From the NCBI GenBank assembly GCA_963576565.1, contig OY755045.1:7933477-7997476 (forward strand): a stretch of DNA of 64,000 bases. Reading direction: 5' to 3'. Of this stretch, positions 21,045 to 31,450 are shown one piece after another. A program made the position numbers and the translations under genes. This DNA is from Aspidapion aeneum (taxonomy: Eukaryota > Arthropoda > Insecta > Coleoptera > Brentidae). The notes below the pieces were generated by a model. That model was not told the DNA's origin. It saw nothing but the letters and a program-made list of their open reading frames with translations, and did no database searches. Each line of letters starts with the position of its first letter. Positions within the stretch are counted from its first letter, which is position 1.

Positions 21045-21460
21045 TTTCGAAAGAAATTATCTCAGCAAGAATGTCTTGCCGAACGGATTTCTGATTTCGG
21101 TAATGAAGCACCACATCAGTCGACAGTTTCTCGTTGGTATGAAGAATTTAAGCATGGAGGGATTAGCCTTAGCGACGATCCAAGACCAGGTGCACCAAAA
21201 ACGGCTGTCACCCAGGAAAACATCGATGCTGTGCGCATGCTTATCAAGGAAGATCGACATGTGACATATCGCGAGATTAAAACCTCAATTTAAAAAATTT
21301 TGCAGAAAGAATTAGGGGAAAAAAATTAGTTTTTCGCTGGGTACCGCATCTGTTAACCGAAGAATAGGAAGAAGCTAGGGCTGAGGCAAGAAAATCGAAA
21401 AATGTGTGCAGCATTGTCAGTGGTGATGAATAGTGGATTTACTCACATGAATCTTGAAAG
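21045..21460 (+). pseudogene. mariner transposase, N-terminal half, decayed
   Basis: One frame reads CLAERISDFGNEAPHQSTVS, RWYEEFKHGGISLSDDPRPG and TAVTQENIDAVRMLIKEDRH followed by VTYREI. This is the mariner paired-like helix-turn-helix DNA-binding region. Beyond a stop, shifted frames give RWVPHLLTEE and SIVSGDE*WIY, where the GDE is the first catalytic Asp block of the DDE/D domain with a stop in place of Ser. Nothing after it matches, so the remaining catalytic Asp residues are absent. No terminal inverted repeats were identified around it. Confidence 0.8.
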
Positions 21461-21639
21461 GGTATTTGGTGGTTCTTGGAGAAAGTACTACTATAAGTGT
21501 TTTAATCGTTTATATAAACATTGTAGGAAAATCATACATACCTGTTCAATTTTTTTCTTCGAGACTTTACATATTCACTTCTTAATAATACTTGATTTTG
21601 TTGTTAATAAACTCTTTTGCTATTTTGCAACTATTTAAA

Positions 21640-22830
21640 ACTTTTAGACTTTAGGAACCTTACTTTCTATTGTAAATATATATTTATTAAATAACTTCTT
21701 GAATAGAATTATTAACTCAACAGTTTAATTTACTTAATAATACTGATTAGGTTTAGGATATTATATTGGTTGAAAATGCCGATTTCAGGGCAACGAAAGG
21801 TTTGTATTTGATGTTAGAAAACCGAGAAAAAGATAGAAATAATATTTTAAAACACTGGAAACACCAATAATAAAAAGGTTTAAAATTATAAAATAAACTC
21901 CAAAAGTAAAGACAAAAATAATTAGGAATAACAAAAATAATAAGTTTACATTCAGTTAAAATAATTGACAAAATTTCACATTTCCCCATGTCCAAAATTC
22001 ACTCGCCTTTGTAAATATACTTTTGGGTATAAGAATTTTGTTTTATTTTAATATTTTTCTCGCGTTTATACGTTCGTATTTGTCTTTAAGAATTTTGGCG
22101 AATGCGATTGAAAACTTTATTTTATTTTACTTTCTGAGCATGTTCAATTGCATCTTCGCGCACTCAACCAGTTGAATTTGTATATATGTCGAAAAATCAC
22201 TTCTGTGTGAAAGACGTCACAAACAACACGCTGCAAAAACAGGGGTAAGTGCATCTTCAACTGTTCGTAATTATTTTCAGTTCAGATTTCATAATTAATT
22301 AAATTATTCGCAGGTGATTGGTAAACTAATTTTATGAACCAGCAATCCAATTAATTTTTCGCTTTATACCAATCACCCCAGTTGAAAAAAATTAAATGAA
22401 ACAAAGTGAAGTGTACGAAAACCCACTCAAGAATGAATTCCAACGGATTTTTTTATCTTGGCACACATAGCTTGCCGTTGATTTGCCCAAACTCTAAAGC
22501 CCTCTGCAAAGAAAGAGAAATACTGTGTTTTAAGCGCTCTAAAAAAAGAGAAAAGAAACCAGCGTAAGCCAAAGATACGTCGAGTTAGAAAACCGTTAAG
22601 TTAAAATTAAACTGAATGTTTTTTAAAAATTGAAAATAGTTTGTTAAATTTGTTTCCAATTAAAAATAATGAATTATTATTGTATTAGTAATTTACAGGA
22701 CAGATTAGATGAATACAACTCTTATTAAAATACAACGATACTGAAAACCGTGCCTAAAAACAAGTCGCCAATGTTGCCATACCTAGTCTTGCATGTAATT
22801 AATGCTTGTTGATGTCAAAAACAATATTTA
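21640..22830 (+). repeat. Unclassified dispersed repeat, copy 1 (pair with 52805-53670)
   Basis: Shares ordered blocks with 52805-53670: AAAATGCCGATTT, AGGGCAACGAA, CAAAACACTGGAAACA, TGTTGCCATA and CCTAGTCTTGCAT followed by TAATTAATGCTTGTTGATGT. Between blocks the copies differ by indels. There is no coding motif. A short inverted pair GGTGATTGGTA/TACCAATCACC lies at 22315-22378. Family unknown. Confidence 0.65.
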
Positions 22831-23170
22831 ATTAATTTAGTTTATTTTTATATATATTTTTATTTATAATACCATTTTTTTTATCAAATCTTGGTAAATT
22901 GTTATTTTGTAATTTTATTCCATTTTCCATTAAATAAAATAAAGAAAAAAAAGGAAATTCACATAAGCACGTCGCAATCTAACAAGTTTGCGGTAAAATC
23001 GATAAATTCCAGATCGAATTCGAGGCAAAATACATTTGCCAAAGTGGTAATTTTCTCGTTGTGAGAATATCAAAAGAATTAAGTATCTTTTACTATTTAC
23101 TATTATTCTATTAGGTTAGCAAGGAAGATCTTTTTTAGTGGTCTTAACAAAAAACAACAACAACGAGGTT
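22831..23170. other. AT-rich spacer, nothing recognised
   Basis: Low-complexity AT-rich sequence between the dispersed repeat and the nested pogo-like element. Confidence 0.4.
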
Positions 23171-23210
23171 TACTTAATTTTAGGTATTTTTTACCTCCAA
23201 TTTCTATATA
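23171..23210. repeat. 40-bp direct repeat abutting left end of pogo-like element
   Basis: Forty bases starting TACTTAATTTTAG and ending CAATTTCTATATA. The same 40 bases with three substitutions occur at 24858-24897, immediately beyond the right end of the element. Confidence 0.85.
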
Positions 23211-23471
23211 CAGTGAAACCTCCCATAAGCGGACACTCACGGTTTCGTCGATTTTGTCCACTTACTGGAGGTGTCCGCTTATGAGAGAGAACTGTGAAAT
23301 TTCAATATATATTTTTTAACAATTTCCGCTGCTTGAATTTTGAGTGAACCGATATTAAGTTTTTCAGCGATCTTTCGTACTGATAGATGTTTCTAAATAA
23401 ATAAATATAATAAAAGTCAACAACTTTCATTTTTTCACGTAAACTAAGAAGTTTTTTACTAGGCGCCATTC

Positions 23472-24523
23472 AAGGTTGCCAATTTTTTTTAAATTGTCGG
23501 GACATTTGGTCCAAAATCAGGACATCCACAAGTTGTTATCAAAAAATAAAACATAAAATATCTTTTTTTTTTTAAGTTATCAAATTTAAAACAAACTTCT
23601 CAATTTTGCTAATTTTTATTGTACATATTTTACCTATTTAGTAGATACTTATTTACTAAGACCTACCTATTTTATAAAAATTATTATAGTCCATGGATTT
23701 TTTGAGAAATACCATAAAAATATTTCACTTTAGGTTACCAGTTATAAATTTTCACGATGCTTGTCCAGTATAGGCCCAAACTTCCCCACCACCCTAATTA
23801 CAACATCATTATAGGTATTTAAACAACAAGGTTTGAAAACGACTCTTTGCACACGATCGAGACAGTTTGGTAGACCGAGCCGAAGGCGAGGTCTACAAGT
23901 CGAGAGAGTGTGCAAAGAGGTTTACAAACGAGTTTTTTACAATATTTTTTATACGACTGCTAATAAAGTAAGAAAAATCAAATTTTAATTTAACTTGTTT
24001 TCATTTCCGACATTTTTACAACAAAACTTTAAAAATTCAACAGTTTTTTGACGTATCTAAACAACAAAACATACGAGCAGTGACGGTTGCTACGGAACTA
24101 AGCCAACTTATATTGATGGGTGACAACAACAAAAATCACAATGACGGGAGATCCGTATGCAGAAATGACATAGGCGTGCGCAAAAATGACATAAGCGTGT
24201 GCAAAACGTTTTGCACACAGCGTGCGCAAAATGCCATTTTCAGATCGTGTTCTCCGTGCGCAAAACCCCCTTTTACAAGACAGTCGTATAAAAATAATTT
24301 TTTACAACTTTTTTGATGACAGCATTAATAGACGAACGGTATGTATTTTGAAAAAATAATTTAACACTAAATCAATAGACTAAAAAATTTATCATTGTAT
24401 GAACAAATTAAGTTACACTTTTTATTTTGAAATCAGATTGAATTGAAAACTACAGATTTACGCAGGACATTTTGCTAAAAATCATGACAGTCCTGAGAAA
24501 TCAGGAGGGATTGGCGACCCCAG
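23472..24523. mobile_element. hAT-like non-autonomous element nested in the pogo-like copy
   Basis: Ends AAGGTTGCCAATTT and ATTGGCGACCCCAG are imperfect inverted repeats. The flanking 8 bases are CGCCATTC (23464-23471) and CGCCATTT (24524-24531), a near-perfect hAT-length duplication. There is no coding content. The element contains the 474-bp palindromic element. Confidence 0.6.
23821..24294 (+). mobile_element. 474-bp double-palindrome element, copy 1
   Basis: Almost identical to 39638-40110, which sits in an unrelated host sequence, so this is a mobile unit. It has two foldbacks. The first is a long one at the 5' end (arms from GTTTGAAAACGACTCTTTGC and the complementary GCAAAGAGGTTTACAAAC, loop GAGCCGAAGGCGA). 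The second is a perfect 22-base palindrome at 24197-24218 centred on AAAACGTTTT, inside a larger array of GTGCGCAAAA words. A 70-codon frame (24080-24316) is shared with copy 2 but lacks known motifs. Superfamily unknown. Confidence 0.75.
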
Positions 24524-24857
24524 CGCCATTTCAAAGAGATCTATTACTACCCAACTGAACAATAAAAATAAAACAAAGCAGTCCCGCCAAATAAAATATG
24601 TTTTTAAATGTGGCAGAAGTATTTAGTCTCCGCACTAAAATGGAAAGAGGTAATTCCCCGGCTGCAGAGTGCGTTGTTGCCAACATACTCCGTCCCGTCC
24701 GAGGTTCGCGTCCGGTCAAGGGAGGTTTCTAACCAAAACAAATTGTCCGCGTCCGGTTATTAGAGTGTCCGGTTATAAATCTTGAAAGCTTGGTTCCAAC
24801 AAATTTGTCCGCCTAAAGTTCGGTTAATAGAGGTGTCCGCAAGGAGAGATTCAACTA

Positions 24858-24897
24858 TACTTAATTTTAGATATTTTTTACCTTCAATTTCTGTATA
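24858..24897. repeat. 40-bp direct repeat abutting right end of pogo-like element
   Basis: Matches 23171-23210 at 37 of 40 positions and starts exactly at the base after the element's right terminus. Confidence 0.85.
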
Positions 24898-25169
24898 AAT
24901 AATATGTATATTTTTAATTAACATTTAACAAGCTGTAGGTTTTATCTGCAGTTTTTAATATTACATTAAATATAAATTGGCGTCTAAATTCACCTTTTAA
25001 ATGATTTCTGCTCATCTTTAATTAATGGCACGTTTTTAAACTTGATATTATACAACTGCTCACCTATTAAACAGATACTTATCAAATAAGATAACAAGCC
25101 AAACCGCGTTTACCGTAAATCTTCAAATTTAAAATAAAAAATTACCTTGGTTTTCTTCAAACTCAACTT

Positions 25170-25687
25170 TAAACCTTTATTCTATTAAACTCCTGGGAAA
25201 CAGGAACGGGTTGCAGACAGACCAGAGAATTCGTAGACCGTCCAAAAGCGACCAGAATTAGATGAATGTTGGGCCGGACACGAAAAGACCTCGGACTGCT
25301 GATAGGTACTCTAACCGGACATAACCGGTTGAGGAGGCACATGACACGTATAGGAGTCGAGAATGACCCTACCTGCCCAGCCTGTGGACAGGAAGAAGAG
25401 ACATCAAGACACCTCGTGGCAGAATGCGAGGCCTACGCTAGGATGAGACAACAGGCACTTGGAGCGCCAACTCTGAGCGAGGAAGAACTGCACATGCTCA
25501 AATAGGCAGACTTACAGGACTTTGTAAAGAGAACAGGAAGGCCCAATGAGTTACCCGACCATCAAAGGGAAGTGCAGAGAGTGGGTTAAGGGACAGACTT
25601 GGGGCATGGTAAAAAGGGCTTACTCTGGCCTACTTGTCAGACCTGCGGGTCAACCCCCCCACTACTACTACTACTAAACCTTTATTC
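25170..25687. repeat. 13-bp target-site duplication of LINE (TAAACCTTTATTC)
   Basis: TAAACCTTTATTC occurs at 25170-25182 and 25675-25687, exactly bracketing the LINE fragment and its CTA-repeat tail. This is a clear target-primed reverse transcription signature. Confidence 0.9.
25183..25674 (+). mobile_element. 5'-truncated RNase H-bearing LINE (LOA/I-group-like), 3' fragment
   Basis: Encodes the zinc-knuckle tail that follows RNase H: LGRTRKDLGLLIGTLTGHNR, then CPACGQEEETSRHLVAECEA, then the C-terminus LSEEELHMLK. A TAG replaces the Trp codon found in the 50-kb copy. It ends in GGGTCAACCCCCCC and a short CTA-repeat tail. At 492 bp it is a recent-looking, severely truncated insertion with intact 13-bp duplications. 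The same family is at 50494-51535. Confidence 0.88.
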
Positions 25688-27500
25688 AAAGTTATTCAGA
25701 GGTATCAACACAAAGCTGTCAAAAAGCTTAATTGTGTTTCACGAACTAGTATAGTAAGAGATAGAATGATAGAGAGATAGAGAGAGAGATATGATTGTTA
25801 TGCTTGAAGAAAATGATTTCCATGTTGTGTATATATTGTTAAAATGTCTAAAATTGATAAAAACAATGATCATTCTGCAATTTTAGAAAGAAATACTGCG
25901 AAATAATTTTTAGAGTTCGTTATAAATTTTCAAAATTTACTGTATTTTGTACACAAAAAGACATCGATTTTTTTTAATAGAGTATTAAAAACATTTAAGC
26001 CTCTTAAAAATAATATTTTATTCTCGTAAAAGTCTTATGGAATATTGGGATGGCGCAGAAGAATATTTCACTAATATTTCATTAAAATCCGTTGTGTACT
26101 TTTATATCCAACAAAAATATGAATAATAATTTTTTTAATCAAAATAATAATACATTTTAGGGATTGCGTAATATATATTTCCATTAATTGCATATACTGG
26201 ATTATCGCGCATTTTTCAGCTAATATTTTACCCTAAGAGGAGCTCCATATGAATTCCTGAAGGCTTTGACTTACTTTGTATTATCGCTTATGGGATTTTA
26301 AAGGCTGCGCATTTTCGATTCTCGAAATGCTTTATATTCTGCACACTGCTGGCGCTGTAAAAAATGAGAGCGAAAGAACCAGGACGCATCGCGTGGTTTG
26401 TTCGCCTTTCATGTGCAAAGTGGGGGCATTGCTGTGCACGGAGGTCTAAATGTAGAAATTACGGGGCTATTCAAGTTTTTTTTAAACAAACGAAATTATT
26501 CTTATTTATAGTGATTTTAGGAGAAATTACAGTGATCAAGACTATTTAGATGTTTACCTTTATACTTAATACATAAGTAGCACAGTTATACAGGTTGGGG
26601 CACCATTAACATGAGAAAAAAGGTCTCGGTTAAATTAGCTGGACTTTAGGTATGATCTAGATCTTCGTTCTGTTAAGAACATTTATATCGACCCATTTTT
26701 GAGAAACAGGCTGTCCAGAAATTGACGATATATATATTTTAAGTTTTGTACACTTAAATGGGTACATGAAAATTTTTTTTCAGCAAATATGATACACTAA
26801 ATGAATTTTTTTTTTAATATTTTTGGTCAGCTGATATATATACAAAATGTCCAAAAAGTGCTTGTTTTTATTTTAGAAAAATTAAATATCTTACGAGAAT
26901 GCACCTTCCTGCACCGCATTATATTCTTTTAAAATAGGCAGAAATACAAGCTTGTAAATAGATTCAGTTTCACTTTGGAGAAATAGGGCGTTTTTTTCCT
27001 CTTATCTTGAAATTTTAATAAAAGTGTAACTACTTTTTTAAAAATTAAATAAATGGAAATTAGTGCAACGAAATAATTAGCTAAACTCACCTAATAACTG
27101 AGCAGACATGCCTCAATATTTAAAAAAAAAACACACACACACACTACCACCGAACCGAACTCCAAAACAGTCAAGAATAAATTCGATATAAATGAACATT
27201 TTTATTTTCATTTTGGTGATCACAATTTTTTGCACTCCAATCCATAAAAAAAAAATATGATAATGTGCATAAGGTGATAGTCTATTCTACTTATAAAAAC
27301 ATATATTATTAATATTCCCTGAAGATAAGTTTATCCCTTACTGTCCCCTTAATTTTTACATTTATACCTCCGTGCAGTGGTTTTAAAAAAATTCTGCCAA
27401 CTATGAAGAAAGGTGTAATTTGCAAATTAGTAAATTTTTGGAAAATCGATTTTAACCAGCAAAGATTTAGTTTTTCCAGAAAGCAGTAAATGATTTTATT
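25688..27500. other. AT-rich non-coding stretch
   Basis: A GATA/GAGA-rich simple run lies at 25760-25795 and a short (AC)n at 27129-27145. Open frames at 26364-26549 and 27309-27509 (minus) have no recognisable motif. No gene seen. Confidence 0.45.
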
Positions 27501-27514
27501 TAACTTCACCTGTA

Positions 27515-27560
27515 TGTAATATATATGTATGTATGTATGTGGGTATGTATGTATGTAATC
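27515..27560 (+). repeat. (TATG)n microsatellite
   Basis: Interrupted tetranucleotide run ATGTATGTATGTATGT...ATGTATGTATGT, preceding the tandem repeat at 27580. Confidence 0.85.
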
Positions 27561-27579
27561 AAATCTTGCAACTCATTTT

Positions 27580-27950
27580 TAAAGAACTTCCAGACATCCG
27601 ATTGACTTCAAATTTCGCAACGCGTCTTAGTTCCGATGACAATACAATAGTGGGGGGTGGAGAGGGGGTAAAACTTTAGGTTGTCCGATTTTAACCAAAA
27701 TTAATATCTGGGGGTTTTTAAGGATGAGATGACGGATTCAAAATTGACGATTTAATGTCAAGTTTTTCTGATTACTTTCAACTGACTTCCACGTATCCGG
27801 TTGACTTCAAATTTCACATACCGTTATAGTTCCGATGACAATCCAATAATGTGTTATCACTGACTGCCTACCTTCCCCCTAACGTGGAGGGCGGAGAGGG
27901 TGTAAAATTTTAGTTTGTCATCGAAGACTTAGATATTTCAAAATTGACAG
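27580..27950 (+). repeat. Two diverged tandem units of about 200 bp
   Basis: Both units contain CCGRTTGACTTCAAATTTC, TTCCGATGACAAT and GGAGAGGG. The motifs recur at roughly 27600/27805, 27628/27830 and 27660/27890. Non-coding and family unknown. Confidence 0.7.
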
Positions 27951-28476
27951 GAAAGACTCCCAGTAATATCGATGGGCTAACTGAAATGCATAGACTTAGA
28001 TAAATCTAAAAATTAAAAAGTAAATTTAGAAAAAAAAACTTTTTGAAAACAAACTTTTATAAAATGGACTAAAAAGCATAAAATAATTTTTTGAGTGTTC
28101 TGATATCATAATAATAAAAGCGATGGGCGTATATATTATATTCTAGTATGTATGTGCAGTAAGCATGCAAGTGGAAAACCCCACATATATAATATCATAA
28201 ATATATGCTTTCACCTATTAAATAGCTAAAGATGCGCATATAGAATAAATTTATATAGATCTCGTCCGTTTGATTTGCACAACCTTGACATTTTTACAAA
28301 TGGCAATTAATACAAATAAATTTCAACAATCAAGAATAGAATGGCGGACATCGTATAGCCTCCTAATGCCTTATATTAAAAGCCAACAGAAGAGCAGCAC
28401 AGAACTAAAGAAGTTCAACAAGATAAATATTCATTTGTGATACTGTATATTAACAAAACAGTTTATATATCATAGC

Positions 28477-28860
28477 AAAAACATTTCATGTCAAAAAAAG
28501 TCAAGTACGCGAAAATGGTATTCCGTAAAAAGAATTGAGATAAAAGTAAAGCCAAGTTGTTCAATACATATTTCAAAATGAAAGGTTCTTACTAGTTTGA
28601 AAATGTTTTTGTTAACATTGCTATTCCTGCCAAAATTTTTTATGTTGAATTTAACCAAAGAAATTCAATGTTTTTGAATTTAACACTGTGCCTAAGAGTC
28701 ATTTACAGCCGTAATAGCCAAGTTTAGAAAAACATTTCCAAACTAGTAAGAACCTTTTATTTTGAAATTTGTATTCGAGAACTTGGCTTTACTTTTATCT
28801 CAATTCTTTCTACGGAATACCATTTTCGCGTACTTGGCTTTTTTTACATGAAATGTTTTT
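28477..28860. mobile_element. 384-bp MITE with arms of about 130 bp
   Basis: The left arm 28477-28606 (AAAAACATTTCATGTC, AAGTACGCGAAAATGGTATT, GTTCTTACTAG) pairs with the right arm 28731-28860 as reverse complement with few mismatches. The spacer is about 124 bp. No coding capacity, and the target duplication is not resolved. Long-arm foldback MITE. Confidence 0.8.
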
Positions 28861-28879
28861 AATATAATTTCACTTTTTT

Positions 28880-29040
28880 TTTTAAGGAATTGGATAATAT
28901 TTGATTTTTAAAGTAGTAAAATATGCAGAATAGTAGTCAAAACTTTTGCAATTTAAAATTTTTCGGTTTTTTAATTTTTTCTCATGGTTTTATCATAGTT
29001 CCTATCAGCCTCCCAAATCTCAGGTTTTTAGCGTTTCTGG
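28880..29040 (+). repeat. 137-bp satellite, left part
   Basis: The portion with TTTTATCATAGTTCCTATC and TTTTTAGCGTTTCTGG matches the unit repeated at 30886-31450. It is cut at TTTCTGG by the MITE-unit array. Confidence 0.75.
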
Positions 29041-30885
29041 GGGTTTATTCTTTAAATGCTCCATAGGAAGTAAAATGCTCTCTTAAATTTACAGTTACCA
29101 TTGGTCAATATCAGTTATATGACATAAAATTTAATAGTATTGACAAAAATGTCAATACTATTAAATATTTTCAGTAATAAATCTCACTTCGAAGATCTCT
29201 TATTGCAAAACAGGAGAGCAGGTTATATCAAATGTTTTCTTGAAAATTATCCCTTCCGCGTCAGTTTAAAGTAATACACTATAAACTGGCCAATTGTAAC
29301 GGTGAATTGAAGAGAAAATTTAGTCCCAGGGGAGCATTTACAAAATAAACCCCCTGGGGGTTTATTCTTTAGATGCTCCTTTGAAAGTAAATGTTCTCTT
29401 AAATTCACGGTTACCATTGGTCAATATCAGTTATATGACATACAATTTGATAGTATTGACATTTTTGGTGAATAGTTTCAATAATAAATCTCACTTCAAA
29501 GTTCTCCTATTGCAACACAGGAGAGCATGTTATGTCAAATGTTCTCTTGAAAATAATCCCTTCCACGTCAGTTTAAAGTCATGCGCTATAAACTGACCAA
29601 TTGTAACGGTGAATTGAAGAGAAAATTTAGTCCCAGGGGAGCATTTTCAGAATAAACCCTCTGGGAGTTTATTCTTTAAATGCTCCCCAGGAAGTAAATG
29701 TTCTCTTAAATTCACGGTTACCATTGGTCAATATCAGATATATGACATAAATTTGATAGTGTTGACAGTATTGGTGAATAGTTTCAATAATAAATCTCAC
29801 TTCAAAGTTCTCCTATTGCAAAACAGGAGAGAATGTTATGTCAAATGTTCTCTTGAAAATGATCCCTTCCGCGTCAGTTTAAAGTCATACGCTATAAACT
29901 GACCAATGGTAACGGTGAATTGAAGAGAAAATTTACTCCCAGGGGAGCATTTACAAAATAAATCCCCTGGGGGTTTATTCTTTAGATGCTCCTTTGAAAG
30001 TAAATATTCTCTTAAATTCACGGTTACCATTGGTCAATATCAGTTATATGACATACAATTTGATAGTATTGACATTTTTGGTGAATAGTTTCAATAATAA
30101 ATCTCACTTCAAAGTTCTCCTATTGCAACACAGGAGAGCATGTTATGTCAAATGTTCTCTTGAAAATAATCCCTTCCACGTCAGTTTAAAGTCATGCGCT
30201 ATAAACTGACCAATTGTAACGGTGAATTGAAGAGAAAATGTAGTCCCAGGGGAGCATTTTCAGAATAAACCCTCTGGGAGTTTATTCTTTAAATGCTCCC
30301 CAGGAAGTAAATGTTCTCTTAAATTCACGGTTACCATTGGTCAATATCAGATATATGACATAAAATTTGATAGTATTGACATTTTTGGTGAATAGTTTCA
30401 ATAATAAATCTCACTTCAAAGTTCTCCTATTGCAAAACAGGAGAGCAGGTTATATCAAATGTTCTCTTGAAAATGATCCCTTCCGCGTCAGTTTAAAGTC
30501 ATACGCTATAAACTGACCAATTGTAACAGTGAATTGAAGAGAAAATTTAGTCCCAGGGGAGCATTTACAAAATAAACCCCCTGGGGGTTTATTCTTTAGA
30601 TGCTCCTTTGAAAGTAAATGTTCTCTTAAATTCACGGTTACCATTGGTCAATATCAGATATATGACATAAATTTGATAGTGTTGACATCCTTGGTGAATA
30701 TTTTCAATAATAAATCTCACTTCAAAGTTCTCCTATTGCAAAACAGGAGAGCATGTTATGTCAAATGTTCTCTTGAAAATGATCCCTTCCGCGTCAGTTT
30801 AAAGTCATACGCTATAAACTGACCAATGGTAACAGTGAATTGAAGAGAAAATTTAGTCCCAGGGGAGCATTTACAGAATAAACCC
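29041..30885 (+). repeat. Six-copy tandem array of a TIR-bearing MITE-like unit (about 307-bp period)
   Basis: Units: 29041-29352, 29358-29659, 29665-29965, 29971-30272, 30278-30579 and 30585-30885. Each begins GGGTTTATTCTTTA and ends AATAAACCC. About 72 bases at each end are inverted repeats (TCTCTTAAATTCACGGTTAC against the reverse complement of GTAACGGTGAATTGAAGAGA). Units are separated by five bases, CCTGG or TCTGG. The whole array is bounded by TCTGG at the left (29036-29040) and CCTGG at the right (30886-30890). Units 2 and 4 are almost identical, as are 3 and 5, giving a dimeric higher-order period of about 613 bp. Small open frames in the units are repeated passengers, not genes. Confidence 0.9.
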
Positions 30886-31450
30886 CCTGGAAAGAGACAA
30901 TGTTATTTTTTCATAACTTTACATGTATACAGGAGGGAAGTAAATTAAAATTTTGGTGTTTTTAATATTTTTTCTATAGTTTTATCATAGTTATTTTATT
31001 CAAGCTTAGCTCTCTTGCGTTTCTGGAAGTGAGTAATGTTACTTTTATATAAATTTACATTTATAGGAGAGGGAAGTAAATTAAAATGTTGGTGTTTTTA
31101 AATGTTTTCCTATAGTTTTATGATATTGCTTTTCAGTCATAAAAAGCTCAGCTCTCTAGCTTTTCTAGAAGTGCTCAGTGTTACTTTTACATAACTTAAT
31201 ATTTATAGGGGAGGGAAGTAAATTAGAATTTTGGGGTGTTTTAATTTTTTTAAATAATTTTATCATAGTTTTTATCGGCTTTTCACAGCTCAGCTTTCTA
31301 GCGTTTCTGGAAGTGGGCAATGTTCCTTTTACATACCTTTACATGTATTGGGGAGGGGAGTTAATTAGAATTTTCAGGTTTTTTGATTTTTCCTAGGGGT
31401 TTGGTCATAATTTCTATCAGTCCGCCAAATTTCAGCTTTGTAGCATGTCT
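30886..31450 (+). repeat. 137-bp satellite, right part (about 4 units)
   Basis: The markers GGGAAGTAAATTA (near 30936, 31071, 31209, 31350) and GCGTTTCTGGAAGT-like words recur about every 137 bases. It continues the array interrupted at 29040 and is followed by a short (GAGT)n run at 31480-31507. Confidence 0.8.

Larger units (their letters stand above)
23211..24857. mobile_element. pogo/Tigger-like element, copy 1 (outer shell of a three-level nest)
   Basis: The left TIR CAGTGAAACCTCCCATAAGC is followed by a subterminal hairpin (CATAAGCGGACAC with GTGTCCGCTTATG at 23223-23285). The right end is the degraded reverse complement (TCCGCAAGGAGAGATTCAACTA). The flank is TA at each side, as for Tc1/mariner/pogo insertions. 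The internal sequence has no transposase and is occupied by a hAT-like insertion (23472-24523). A cleaner relative lies at 40623-42627. Confidence 0.8.

Noticed and set aside
29381..30644. Repeated 60-70-codon frames on both strands
   Set aside because: They recur only because the 307-bp unit is tandemly repeated. The frames cross the TIRs and have no domain.
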